From: Micromussa lordhowensis
Lineage: Eukaryota; Cnidaria; Anthozoa; Scleractinia; Lobophylliidae
Assembly: GCA_964020085.1 (NCBI GenBank)
Contig: OZ026599.1
Span: 31,733,125-31,797,124 of the forward strand
DNA: 64,000 nucleotides
Reading direction: 5' to 3'
The position numbers and the translations under genes are program-made. Below are positions 38,923 to 50,500 of the stretch, piece by piece. The notes beneath the pieces are model-generated. The model did no database searches, was not told where the DNA came from, and saw nothing but the letters and a program-made list of their open reading frames with translations. Positions within the stretch are counted from its first letter, which is position 1. The number at the start of each line of letters is the position of its first letter.

Positions 38923-41522
38923 TGCCCCCTTTATCACTTTGTATCCACATTTATTCACTTACCTAGCTTTGAGTTAGGGAGTCGTGGCCTCATGGTTAGT
39001 GCGCTCGACTTCCGAGCGAGCGCTCCGGTTTCGAGCCCTGGCCTGGGACATTGTGTTGTTTTCTTAGGCAAGACACTTTACTCTCACGGTGCCTCTCTCC
39101 ACCCAGGTGTATAAATGGGTACCGGCGAATTTAATGCTGGGGGTAACCCTGCGATGGACTGGCATCCCATCCAGGGGGGAGTAGAAATATTCCTAGTCGC
39201 TTCATGCCACGGAAACCGGGATAAGCTCCGGCCTGATGAGCCACTAGGCTCGTATGCAGACTTTACCTAGCTTTGAGTTACCAGGACCTTTCGAGTATTT
39301 TTCACGAGGATTTCTTAGAAGCTCATAGCTTGTCTTAGAGGTAAAACAGATTGGTGCGTGTTTCTCTCCAAACAAAGTGGTTTTACATTTGTTTGTTTGT
39401 TTTCTATTAACGGTTAAAACCAGGAGGGAGGGGTAGACTGTTGTTTTCCAGTATTAATTCGCGACCGACAAAACTCGCATGGTTTGCAATTTTTCAACTT
39501 CACAGGCGTTGTCCATGGCCGCGATAAGAAAGCATTTGGAAATAGCTGCCACCCAGGCTGAAGAAGAATCAGATGTAAGTGACTAACTGCAGGAAAAAAA
39601 TTCTGATCAACATTACCGAGGCAAAAAGCTAGATATTGGCGTAAAGAGATCGATAGAGGAGTCGGAAGAAACTTGACATATACTGTATAGGAAGCTAAAG
39701 GCCTCTGCGGACTATACAGTTAGTTATCGACACTGAACTATTTGTTATTGACAACTAATTGTGTTAGATGCGAGCATTCCACACTTAAGAAATAGAAAAC
39801 ATGTGCCGTGTTTCTATCGAGTGATAGAAACACGAGTGAAAGTTTGGGAGAACGAAAAATGCTGTGGGAACACGAGCCGCAGGCGAGTGTTTCCACAGCT
39901 AGTTCTGTGTTTCTATCGAGTTATAGAAACACGGTTTTAAACCAATCAGCGTGCGTATTTGCTTTGGGTTATTTTCTAAATCGAAGTGTTAGTTGTCGAT
40001 AACTACAAGTCAGGCCTGCTAGAGCTTGGGAACTAACGTTCACTACGCATGCTCAAAACACAATACGCATGCAATGCAATGATTCCCACACAGAAAAAAA
40101 ACGATCAAAACGTAGTTGTCGACAACTAAAGCAGTTTCCCTTTTCGAAAGTGGGAACTGCTATGTTGTTGACAACTCATCTCACACACTACGTTTTTTAG
40201 TATTTTTCATATCTCATTAGCATATCAAAGTATTGACTAAGGGATAAGAATAGAGAAAATTAATCATACATGGCAATTGCATGCCACTAAATTCTTCGAG
40301 CTGATAGAAAATGGGTGCACTGTAATAAGTGAGGATAATTGATGTGCTAACGTTTCATCTAGCGAGCTAAATGCTTTTCTTTTCTTTTTTAAGGCCATCG
40401 CGGATGAATTTCTTTCAAGTAAGTATACGTGTTTTCATATAAGTTCTGGAAAGTTACATCGCTTTCAAAGTGACATCTTTTAATTTGATGTTGCTTGTTT
40501 GTTAGTTCGTGCGTTGTTTTGTTTGTTTGTTCAAGTTAGCTTAAATTACCTTCTTGTCCTTCACAGAAAACATAACACCAGACGAATTTATTCAGAAATT
40601 TCAGGCATTGAGAAAGGTAAGAATCCATTTGTAGTTTGACTCTGAGACTGCAATAGAGTTATGCCTCTCTCTTTCCTTTCTTAGTCGTAGCTGAGACTGG
40701 CCGCCTCTAATTACATTCGCTACTTGCACATGACCCATAATCCTTTGCGTTGTTGGGGGGTAACCATTAGAATAAATGTATGGTATCATGACAAAAATTA
40801 GTTCAGTGAGCTCGGAAAATCAGCTACTAATGCTTAAAAATGCACCAGAATTTACCAAAATCATGATAGGAGAAATTTGTACTAGTTTATAACTAAATGT
40901 AGAGATATTTTTTTTGTCCATACATCGTCTTGTAATTTTACAGACGATGTATGGACAAAAAAAAAAATTCTCTACATTTAGTTATAAACTAGTACAAATT
41001 TCTCCTATCATGATTTTGGTAAATTCTGGTGCATTTTTTAAGCATTAGTAGCTGGTTTTGCGAGCTCACCGAACTAATTTTTGTCATGATACCATACATT
41101 TCTTCTACTGGTTACCCCCCACAACGCAAGGGATTATGGGTCATGTGCAAGTAGCGAATTCAGAAGAATTGGAATTAAGTCAGTCTTCTTTCCGTCAAAA
41201 TATGGGAAAGGAAGTACGATGAATTTGCCTTTCCGAAACTCTATTCTCAGATTGCTCAGAGTGGCCGATTCCATTAGGTTACATGTAAGGCATGTAATTG
41301 GTGTAGCTGAGTTGCGAGGGAAAGCAGTTTGTTGACTTATTGTCTTGGTGTACTCTTTATGCCGAGAAGGTCAAGGAAGGTTCTGGCAACGATTAGTCTG
41401 CGGGCAGAAAACGAAGGTTGCTCTAACTCCAAGTTATAATTGTTCTTTATTCTCCATTTCAGTTGTGCCACAGTAGAAGAGCGAAGGAAGAGAAAATACG
41501 AAATCTCCACACAAGATATTGA
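30269..41522 (+). CDS. VPS37A, ESCRT-I subunit (15 exons, complete)
   Basis: Exons: 30269-30378, 31496-31570, 32667-32748, 33341-33373, 33875-33975, 35603-35801, 36451-36545, 37033-37102, 37583-37640, 37741-37799, 38437-38505, 39506-39574, 40394-40418, 40567-40616, 41463-41522. All introns are GT-AG and the phases chain to an uninterrupted 384-aa protein (human VPS37A is 397). It begins MSWIF like its orthologues. About 24-134 is the UEV-like region (VQRDVEYRVTFNV, LPPQFPNERPVVKV, HSNLGRTI). Residues 135-232 form a Ser/Pro/Gln-rich linker with PPVPPRP. Residues 233-384 are the Mod(r) domain (LEELKDLSDKPEI, then AEEESDAIADEFLS and CHSRRAKEEK). It is expected to pair with TSG101 and VPS28 in ESCRT-I, sorting ubiquitinated cargo at endosomes. 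Exons 4 (33 nt) and 13 (25 nt) are microexons. Confidence 0.95.
31330..31432 (+). repeat. Pyrimidine-rich tract in VPS37A intron 1
   Basis: About 100 bp made almost wholly of C and T (CTCTCCTTCCCTCCCTC and similar), about 65 bp upstream of the exon 2 acceptor. Probably simple sequence. It could influence splicing. Confidence 0.7.
32170..32438 (-). repeat. tRNA-derived SINE, family 2, copy A (VPS37A intron 2)
   Basis: The reverse complement begins with a tRNA-like head (GTGGCCTCATGGTTGGCGC, A box; GGTTCGAGCCTCAGCC, B box). It continues through CTCTCCACCCAGGTGTATAA and CTGCAATGGACTGGCATCCC to a GATGGGCCAC end. The same order is found in the copies at 33000-33243 and 38977-39264. Confidence 0.8.
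33000..33243 (-). repeat. tRNA-derived SINE, family 2, copy B (VPS37A intron 3)
   Basis: Same family as 38977-39264, in reverse orientation and more diverged: the B box region reads GGTTCTAGCTC on the reverse strand. The 3' part matches the GGCTTGTATACAGAC end of the full copy. Confidence 0.75.
34022..34320. repeat. Foldback element in VPS37A intron 5
   Basis: The arms at 34022-34093 and 34246-34319 are complementary with few mismatches (CTAGTCTGACGCGGC, TCGTCTCTGCCAAGAGACTC). The spacer contains further copies of CTCTGAAGAGTCTC. TAGTGCTTTTAT occurs at 34012-34023 and again at 34337-34348, so a 12-bp direct repeat brackets the element. Confidence 0.75.
35072..35096 (+). repeat. (GCATT)n microsatellite
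   Basis: About five tandem copies of the pentamer just 5' of the pogo-like element. Confidence 0.85.
35122..35560. mobile_element. Pogo/Tigger-like non-autonomous DNA transposon
   Basis: The left end CAGTGAAACCTGTATTAAG follows a TA dinucleotide, and the right end is the complement CTTAATACAGGTTCCAC. The interior repeats GTGTCCGCTTAATA several times near both ends. TIRs of CAGTG(G/A)AACCT type and a TA target are typical of pogo/Tigger elements of the Tc1/mariner superfamily. No transposase frame is present. Confidence 0.65.
37328..37400 (+). repeat. G-rich minisatellite with G-quadruplex potential (VPS37A intron 8)
   Basis: A tandem repeat of a GTGGGCAGGGTGGGGTGGGGA-like unit of about 20 bp, on the coding strand. 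It contains many runs of three or more G separated by short loops, so it could fold into a quadruplex in DNA or pre-mRNA. Confidence 0.7.
37929..37944 (+). repeat. Poly-C run (VPS37A intron 10)
   Basis: A homopolymer of about 16 C, downstream of an inverted repeat (TATGAGAGGATAGATAGCCAATG and the complementary CATCTCATATCC nearby). Confidence 0.85.
38835..38935. repeat. Dispersed repeat fragment with TTATCAAC(T/C)CAGTTGATAA
   Basis: The segment TGATAAAACCAAATTA through ACCGACGCAGCACCAC and TTTCTTTAGAAACT recurs with few differences at 55983-56072. The short palindrome TTATCAACNNNGTTGATAA occurs again in reverse at 55632-55660. It is one family present three times, wholly non-coding here. Confidence 0.75.
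38977..39264 (+). repeat. tRNA-derived SINE, family 2, intact copy C with 16-bp TSD
   Basis: Bracketed by the perfect direct repeat ACCTAGCTTTGAGTTA at 38961-38976 and 39265-39280. The head carries A box TGGCCTCATGG and B box GTTTCGAGCCC. The body contains TCTCCACCCAGGTGTATAA and GATGGACTGGCATCCCATCC, and the end reads GTATGCAGACTTT. The duplication is the mark of target-primed reverse transcription. It lies in intron 11 of VPS37A in the sense direction. Confidence 0.9.
39710..40195. repeat. Composite hairpin-rich repeat (VPS37A intron 12)
   Basis: GTGTTTCTATCGAG(T/G)(G/T)ATAGAAACAC hairpins occur at 39807-39834 and 39906-39933. Flanking sequence repeats the palindromic motif AGTTGTCGA(C/T)AACTA at about 39990 and 40110, with GTTATTGACAAC on the left. 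It looks like one or two nested foldback elements. Confidence 0.6.
40710..41162. repeat. Near-perfect palindrome of about 450 bp (VPS37A intron 14)
   Basis: The arms, about 220 bp each, centre on ACGATGTATGGAC and its complement around a loop of about 15 bp near 40938. The outer sequence ATTCGCTACTTGCACATGAC matches its complement at 41139-41160. Weaker symmetry extends outward on both sides to about 40640 and 41270. Few mismatches suggest recent insertion or ongoing arm-to-arm correction. It is in the last intron, beginning about 95 bp after exon 14. Confidence 0.9.
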
Positions 41523-42073
41523 TTAGAAGCTAGAAGCCAGGCAAGGAAATATCCGGCTAAAGATTCCCAGATGTCTTCGTGAAGGCACGATCAAACCACG
41601 TGACAGTTCCGTTAGTCACGTGAACGCTTCAAGATTGTTCAAGAAAAGCCGCGAACCAATCAAATTTTATGAACAAGAAAAGCCAGGAACCAATCAAACG
41701 TTACGAACAAGCGGATTTGCAGAAAACAGGTTGCCATTTTGCGGAGTGAGTTTGCATACAATACGAAGCGAAACCTGTAGTCTTATTGAAAAAAAAAACT
41801 CGCGCAAATACTTTGTTATTTTAAGGCACCTTGCATTACATTGTAGATGAAATGTTACACGTGTGTGTGTAAGTACCGAAACTAAATGGAATCTAGTGAC
41901 AATTTTATGAATACTGTCAAGAATTGTAAAATCCTTTCTTGTACTAATGATGCAATGCAAAATAGTTTAAAAGAGATATTTGGGAATGTATTGGAATCGC
42001 CAAGAAAAGTTTAGATTTAGATTTGATTTATTGAAAAATAACTGAAGCCTTGTAAAATCCGAGCGAATGCGGT

Positions 42074-42079
42074 AATAAA
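42074..42079 (+). terminator. Candidate VPS37A polyadenylation signal
   Basis: AATAAA about 550 bp after the stop codon, the first canonical hexamer I see downstream. Confidence 0.5.
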
Positions 42080-42097
42080 GATAAAGCGTGTTTTCAC

Positions 42098-42630
42098 TTC
42101 GACACAATTACGAGTATAATTGTGTCAATAACAAAATGCTTAAATCTGATTGGTTCTTTAAAGCCCTCATTTATGGCTTAATTTGGCTGTTGCAACATCA
42201 AAACTGTCCGATTTGACTTGTCCGATTACTAACAGTCTGTAATCGGACAGGTCAAATCGGACAGTTCAACAGCCAATAAGAGTTAAGCACCAAATCTAAA
42301 CAACCAATGAAATTTTACTACCTAGCTACTGCTAGCCAATCACAATCACTGAAAAAATTTGAGCAGATTTCCCAGCTCAAGCTAGAGAACAAAGATGGAC
42401 AAAATTAGCTGTTTCAATAATATTTATTCAGATATGTTTTCCTTAGAATTTGACAACCTGTTCAGCACTATTGATTTCGAAAGCTTTGAGAGTAAAGAAA
42501 ACTAAACACTGACAGAGCAGCAAGCACAGCAAGCGATCAACCTGCCTTGACAGAAACAACAAAGAGTTTCATGCATTTTGTTATTGACACAATTAATTGG
42601 TAATAGGACTTCGTGTCGTACAATTCAGGG

Positions 42631-42666
<36 letters not shown>

Positions 42667-42693
42667 GCGCGCTCGGCCAATTTGAAATTACTT

Positions 42694-42724
<31 letters not shown>

Positions 42725-42740
42725 AGTCCTATTACCATTA
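42098..42740. repeat. Nested foldback elements
   Basis: Outer inverted repeats: TAATTGTGTCAATAACAAAA near 42117 and its complement near 42577. Inside are a hairpin at 42203-42264 (GTCCGATTTGAC and complement) and a hairpin at 42599-42738 (TGGTAATAGGACT, TACAATTCAGGG, GTAATTTCAAAT and complements, around a CGCGCTGCGCG loop). Several non-autonomous elements have apparently inserted into one another. Confidence 0.7.
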
Positions 42741-43099
42741 CTTAGCATTACGGTAACGAGGGCGTCCAAAGCACAAGCAGGCATGCGCAGAATGGATATT
42801 TACGTTATTTCCTCGATACAGTAAAACAAGATGGCGGACTATACGCTTACGGCAGCACAAGAAGAAGAATAACTTTTGTTCTGTTTGTGCGTCCTCAGCC
42901 TCACTATCCAGTGCTTAATTGCTTATGGTAGAGCTGTGGGCATCCTCACTACCGTTATACTTAGGCTTGTGCTGATGTCGTAGTGAAAACCAGGCTTACT
43001 TTAAGGTCAGAACATTTACTTACTTGATGATGATGGATAAGGCCAATCATATTTGTAAGAGCAATGCTTAATTCATTCTGCTAATTTCGTGTAATATAT

Positions 43100-43199
43100 T
43101 GATATTTTATGTATTCTTATGTGCTGGTCACCGATTTATACCAGTCTATCAACCTTTGTTGATTGACTGACCGGTTTTCTTTTAACCAGGATAAATAAA

Positions 43200-43262
<63 letters not shown>
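43100..43262 (+). repeat. SINE/LINE 3' end with long (TTA)n microsatellite
   Basis: GGATAAATAAAG is followed by about 60 bp of TTA repeats (43201-43262). The AATAAAG-(TTA)n junction is the same as that of the SINE ending at 9036, suggesting both used the same partner LINE machinery. Confidence 0.65.
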
Positions 43263-43263
<1 letters not shown>

Positions 43264-44054
43264 GTTACATAAAACGACATTTAGGCCTCCAAATGCTGGC
43301 CACAAACGATCGTGATCTGTTCTAGTCTTGGTATGAATGATTGTTTGTCATAGAAAGCGTGAAATTATTCCAAGCCTCCTATTTGATCTGTAAGATATAT
43401 TTGAGGATTCGCAATTCATTTAGAATGAATTTACACCCATCACTGAATAAAATTAGTTCTCGGACTTTTCCGACTACAGTGTGATCGTTTTGTTTCTTGC
43501 GAAAGGTTACAAGACTTGTTGTGTTTGTTTGTTTTAACGTTATGTAACGTAACGCAACGTGACATAACAACATAACACTTCATTTCCTCACAATTACTTT
43601 TACAATTGCGTTATTCCGTGTCATGTCACCTCAGGCGCTTGGAGAAGAGAGGTGGACTATGGCAAGTGGTAAATTGCAACAATCATCAGAAAAAAAAAAC
43701 AACAACAATGTTCAACAATAGAAATGTTTTAATTGTTTTCAGCCGACCAGTCAAAAAATGAATGGTAACAACGGTCAATTTCATCGTCAAATGTTCATCA
43801 TAACTTTCGTCACTTTTGAACAACGTTTCTACGGCAACAGCAAGCATAGTAAATATCTACACGTTCTTCTGTTTTAATTTAAGGGAGACGACCTTATGAG
43901 AAATCTTGGAAAATACGCGGGAAAAGGCCTTTGAAAATATTCCAAGAAAACACTATTCAGTTACAACCACAACATCAATAACGTAAGGGAGATGACAACG
44001 CAACAGCCGACTAGAAATATTGAAGAACTGAGAATGAAACGTCTTAAACGACAA

Positions 44055-44395
44055 GTCTTCAATACGAGAGGAAATCTGGGGCGAGTCTCGTCTCACAGTG
44101 GCTTGTGGGGCCGTTATTGAGGACAATAGGGCCTCTCGTGTTTAGTTTTGTCCAAAGCAACAGTCCCAAATACGAATGCGAGGTTAGAGTCGCCCCAGAT
44201 TTCTTCTCGCTTCTAAAGTGAGGAATAGCCCTTTTCACAGTTAGTTTTTCTCATTTGCATTACAATGTAATCCAACGTGGGTGCGAGGCAATTTCGGGCT
44301 AAAACTACAAAATAGCCCGAAATTGCCTCACATACATGCTAGATTATATTGTTATGCAAATGAGAAAAGTTAACCGTGAAAAGGGCTATTGTTAT
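44055..44395. repeat. Two adjacent foldback elements
   Basis: 44055-44215 has arms GAGGAAATCTGGGGCGA and TCGCCCCAGATTTCTTC. 44226-44395 has arms TAGCCCTTTTCACAGTTA / TTAACCGTGAAAAGGGCTA and, inside, GAGGCAATTTCGGGCTA with its complement around a short loop. Confidence 0.8.
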
Positions 44396-44594
44396 AACAC
44401 AACGCGCAAAGCTTAAAAATCGGACATCGTAACACACTTTGTGACGTCAAGTTTGCGTGACATCTACCTTTTGTCACGCATGACATTTTGCCAACCTGCA
44501 GAACATAGAAAAAGTAACCTACGCTTGAAGCGATTTTTTGAAAATAATGAAATTGCACAGTGGGCGAAGTATCGAGGAATCAACAGGATTTAAG

Positions 44595-47500
44595 TTAATC
44601 TCTGGGGAGATTTTTTGTCGCCATTTTCTCGATCGTTTGCAATAGACCTTCTTGCTTGAGAAGCAGGTCACTGATCTTGCTTTCTCGCAACTCAAGCTTC
44701 CTCTGAAGTATGTCGTCATCGTATACCCAGCATTCCTCGTGATCATTAGAAGATGAAGAATCGGTGTCAACGTTGATTGACAGGTGTGACCCAGTGACGT
44801 CACCAGTGACGTTTAGCTCCGCTGGGAGTGGCTCTGTGTCGCTGTTCTCTGCCTCGTAAGTGACTTCAGTCTTGGCTGAGATGTTTTGTTCCTTTTTCGA
44901 AATTTCTAATGAGGCAAATAGTAGCCTTTATTTTTTGGTGGCTGCGAACAGTTTTAGGGATTTTTTTTCCCACAATCTTCTATTTTTAACTTAGCAAAGA
45001 GTTTTATTTTTTTAAGTATAAAGTAAAAACGGAGCTCTAGATTTGAAAATCATACCAACTCCTACTCTGATGGTACTCTTTGGTCACATTTATCGCGCGG
45101 AAAATTACAAACGAGCGCTAAATGTCTAGGTGGCTAAAAACACAACCACTTATTTCCCAGTACATTGAAATCGTTTACTGTCATAGGTTAGATTTCTTCG
45201 GTGAAAAGGCGGGTTAAGCACGACTTCTGCATTCTACGGACATAAAAACACACTGAGAACATAGCGTGTGGCATCCTGATATGCAGGTTTACACCACTTT
45301 AAACTGCTTTCAAATCAGTAAAAAAAGTGTTCATAAGCCTAAGCGACGATGGAAACGAAAGTATTAAGCTATGATAATAAGCCTTACAACGTTTCATTCA
45401 AACAATTTCTTACCTTTCATTTTCTCTTGATCTTTATTAGAGGGGAGCGGTAGATACTTCCAAACCACCTTCTTCGGCAAAGTTTTGCAGCGTCGTTTTG
45501 CGGGTAGACAACTGAAGACACCGTTTCCTTGCTTTCTCTTCGGCACCTCTTTGCTGTCATTATAAACTTTACGTTGGTTCTCAGACCCGTTTCCATTGCA
45601 CGTGTTTGCTTGAGTCTCGTATTCAATTGCAAGCTTGCCTTCGTTGCTACTGTCCGCCGATTTCGCCAAAATGTCCAAGTTTTCATTGAATTCCAGATTA
45701 TCTTCACAGCCCGAGAATGGTTCAGAGCGAGATCGAAGGGCGTCAAGTTCACCTTTCCTCTCACAAACCTTCTCCGAGACTCCTTCCACGGATTCTGTTT
45801 CAACTCCATTTGTTTTAGGATCACTTTCGTCATGATCTAGATCTGGCGAGGAATCACTCAAAGTGGACACCTCGCACGAGCTGTGTTCTTCATTTAAAAG
45901 CCCCAGTTTTTCAAACACGTTCATTCTTAAACCACTTCCACACAAATCCCCGTTTGACGTTTCCGAACTCGAGTATCCTCTTATAGTCGGGTCAACTCTA
46001 AACTCCGCTTTCCAATCACGAATTCCTGCATCAACCATCTTTGCACGTTCTGTCATCTCCACATTCGGCGTCATTGGTGACGTTTTGACAGGTGTAGCAA
46101 TTGAAGGGCTTTCGTCCTTTTGTGTGCTTTTCACATATTGTGAGCCGTTTGTAATAAGCCCAACCTCTTTAAGCAGAATGTGTATCTTCTTAAGAAAGCG
46201 TGCTTTCTTACGTTCTGATTGCTCGTGTGTTAGTCGTTTCTGTATTTTATTGATTTTTCGCATGCGATGAGAAATCAGTGCAGTTTTCGCTATCTTTAAA
46301 GGAGGTATACTCAGCGCGTTTGAAAGACTCTTTGTGGCTTCTTGATAAGGAGACATTACAGCTTCTGTGCCTGTTACTGCTGATCTCCTTGCGTACTCTT
46401 GAAGATCTGTGTTTGCCAATCCTTCAGCAGCGGAAGCGGATTCGGGGGCACTCTCTGACATCTAAAAATAGTGTGCTTAGTTAAGCGTAGTCCTTGAAAC
46501 TCTCCCTTTTGCGCCCTATATAAGGCGAGGAATGAAGAGTTTACTATTTTAAGCATGCAATACGCGATAACAAGTGATCCGAGTTAAACAGAGCCAACAG
46601 AGATATCAAGTGGGCATCTTACTGTTTTGGTTATGGTTTGTTTTCCTGTCTTTGCATGCTTGTCTTTTTTTGTTTTGTTTTGTTTTGTGTTGTGTTGTTT
46701 TGGTTTTTGTTTTCGTTTTCGGACTCTATACTCTTTTGCTCAAGGCTAAAGGAACTCGCGAGGCCTCCTGATTCGTTTACCTACAAACGGGTAATTTTGC
46801 CGGGCGTGTAAGCACTTTTTGTCCATCACATCATATCCAATCTGCACCATGTCGCCGTAATCAATTTCGAGTATTTGTCAAGAAGCACGCTTTCATCTAA
46901 TTACATAACAATAGGGTGTTCACGAATTTCCAACAAGGGCGCCTGTTCTCTCGATTAGAATATGTGATCTACGTTCAGCCGGCGAAGCAGTCTGGGGAGA
47001 CAGATAGACGCAAAATACCTCGGTACTTCTGTTTGCGTACCGAAGGATTACGAGCGTAAGGAGTCAGTTTCCGAAGGCGAGGCGAGGCGAGTGGATTCCA
47101 TGGCCGCTGGCAAGAAGTAAAACCGCGATTCTTCAGGGAATGGCCAAGTGAAAATCTCACGAATGATGAGCTACCTACTGGAATTTCGCAGCAGAATTTT
47201 GCAGCGACCAATCCCGAGAGATTCACGAAAGAAGAAAAAAGTTCATCAGAAAGCCTTTGATCATGATCACTGATTACCGCTTACGTGGCATGGGTGACGT
47301 CACACGAATAAAAAACAAGAAACTAGGGGAGAGGCCAAAATCGATATTTCAGGCTCTCTCTCTCCTCTCTTCCCCTTGCCGTGGGAGGAAAAGAAGAGAG
47401 CGCCTTGGATCGAGGTTGGTTTTGCTCTTTTTCTTTCGCTTTTTTCAGGATATATACGATATATGGTTGAAGAACAAGGACAAACTCAGCTTACCTTGGC

Positions 47501-50500
47501 GCTTTCGTCCTCAGTTGAAATGTATTCGGATTCCGTTCCAAGCTCGTTTTCATCAGAATCGAGGCATATTCTCGCATTATTTCCGAGGCTGAAAACTTCA
47601 GAAAGAGGTTTAATACTACCAAAGTTCTGAACAGGACTTGAAGAGGACAGATCTAGAATCGTGGATATCGAATGATCAGATTTGGCGTCAGTGACATCTT
47701 CAAAAACATTCTTCGTCTCTGCCTGAGGGTTACAATGGCAGTCAGCTGTAGCTTCACTGGTGGAAGATTCCTGATACCCCTCAGTCATCGAGTAGTGTAT
47801 CGAAACGATCTTTGGAAAGTCGCCATGATCGTAAGCCACTCCGCCGAGCATTCTTCCAAGTCTGTTCTCCGTGGCTGTGTCGTGATATATGTTTGTATCG
47901 TGACGTGCGTAATTTGCGGGAACGTGATATCCCGTGGCAAAACATCCGGCATCGTTATCTTCTGTAGCGTGATATCGCGAGAAGTGCAATGCCGACGAGG
48001 AAATGTTTTCTGGTTGATGGAAAGCGGCGTGGTGAGTCACTTGTGAGGCTAAGGGTACAAAAATGAAAACATAAAAAGGTTTAGAAACAAAAAAGGTCTT
48101 GATGGACGGACTATGCGTCACCGTAGAACCGTGCTCTCTAAATAACCCCTCAGTAAGCGTGTAAGGGGGAGAGGGGCCGGGGTTAAGGAGGCGAGGGGGT
48201 GGGGTTGAGGGGAACCCCAAGGGCAAGGGCTTTTTTATTATTTTGAAAACAGGATTTACTGTTTGTTGTTAACCGAGTTGATAGCTCGTTTTAATGCATA
48301 GTGTAAACTGGCGATAAATCGCGAAACATTTTGGTAACAAGCACAGCTTTAAATTTTAACGGGCCGCACAGTAGAATACGGCCCGCTAAATTAACCAATC
48401 ACAGCACGCGTAGTAATTGAGAGATACAATAAGGTCTCGTACATGACATGTTACTAACCTCTTGTGACGTAATGCCATCCAAAGTAGCATGGCCGATGCC
48501 AATAAGGTTGCTCGTACCCAGTCCTCGGTGCCAAAGGCACCCCCGCTTGAAGGCTTGTTTGGGAAAATCGAGAGCTCGTCCAAGAGGAAATGTAAGGCAT
48601 TGGTAAGCCGGGTGGAAGAGTGCTTTCTACTTCTTTTAACTTCTTGAAAGAACAGATATCACAAGAACACAGTGCTTCACTGCAAGGAAGATGTACGAGA
48701 AAGGAACTCATTAGAAAACGATGTCGTGTGGCGATGGCAGGCTTGACTTAAGAGGAACAGGATTTCAGATTCAAGCCTTAGCTATCTTATTTTCAGCTGG
48801 TTGCATATAAAGTTTTAGCGTGCGTCGTAACCATCGCCAGTTTCAGCAGAATTTACGCAAAGCAAGTGATGAAATGCAATGCAACAATAATATGGAATAA
48901 TGTACTTAATGGCAGGTGAAAATGTGTGAAAGGTTTCATAAAAGAGGGAATACGTATATTTGCGTAGTATCCGCATAACCGTGAGAAACGCAGATGCAGT
49001 CGAGCGCTGCTAAGTAACGCATTTTGGCGAGAAATTTTCCAAACAAAGGGCGCTAATTACCAACATCTTACTGCGCCTGTGTATGTTGCTTATTCGGCAA
49101 AACACATTGCTACCACACTAAATATATTGCGACTGCTTAGCCAGATTTTGTCTGGAGTGTACTATATTCTAACGTAGCTATGATAGTCTGTATAAAAGAG
49201 TTTTGGCAAGAGATGGAGAGCTTGAGCAAGCTACGACAACAATCGGCAAGAAGAGAGTCGCCTAGCAAAAGGTTTCACGAGCAGTACAATACCTTTGCAC
49301 GTGCGTTATAAATATTGGCACATTTCTTAGCTGTCCCACAAAATTACCAAATTCGGCGTAGTTTGGTGACTGCGAACCACGACTTCTGATTTATCCTATT
49401 TCTATGCGAAACAACATGGAACGGAACGGTTCCTTTGCTTGTGAGGGAGTTTACCCAACCAACAACGGCCAAGACAATAAGAACGTCCCCCAAACAACAG
49501 TTTCAATGAGGAGCAAAACAATCCCTCACTGGGGTTATACGTCCAGAGAGATTTCGTACCCGTCCTGTGAGGAAAGTCAACAACGTAGAACCTTTCAGTT
49601 CGATCTGAGAATGGGAAGCACCACTGCGAGTTATTTCTCTAGTGTAATAGTTTTCTATTTAGGACTGAACGCTTTCTTCACATGGTAAGAGGAAGATAGA
49701 GATTCGGGAAATTTTTAAGACAAGTGCAAATTTACTTTTTAGTCGATGTAGTTCTTGTTGGTCTGACCGTAGTGATTTCGTTAACACCCCTTTTATTCTC
49801 AATCCATTGAAAATCACAGTATCGATCACAAGTCAGGCTTCGCTTAATTCTTGATCATCGCCTTCGAGCAAAGCGAGAAGGCTACCTAAAAAGCCAGGGA
49901 AGTGTGGGACTTTTAGAATGTCTATACAGTATCGATAGATAAGCAAATCGACCAAACACAGCAAGACCAAACTCGAAAACGAAACGAGAAAATCTTTTAA
50001 CTGACCAAACGGTCGGAACCCGAGACGAAGCACCCAAAACTCGAAAAAGAAGCACAGTCACAAAATTGGAAACCAAAGCACACAGAACTCGAAAAAGAAG
50101 AACCCAGAGCTCGGTAGGGAAGCACGCAACATCGGAAAAAGAAACAGCCAAGAAAAAACAACCAGAAATTAACCTGTGTACACAGGCTACCAGAAATCAA
50201 AATAAAAGAACTCAAAACTCGAAAATGAAGAATACACAGCACCAAACCTAGGCGAAAGTGAGACAAAAAAGTAATAATAAATAAATAATAACTCGAGAAG
50301 GAAGAACACAAAACTATGACGAAGCAATCGTCGTCCAAGTAAAAATTAACTAGGTGTGACTTTTGGAAATTTCAAAAGGAACATAAAGCTCGTTTGGCTC
50401 GTTTTTACAATGATTTTATCATATAGTAATTAGATTATGAGCTCGAGATTTGTATGAGGCCCAAGACCGAATCAACTAATAGACGTCGAGCTAAGCGGGC

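Noticed and set aside
45529..46484. Plus-strand frames up to 135 aa
   Set aside because: They are antisense shadows of the large minus-strand exon 45414-46461.
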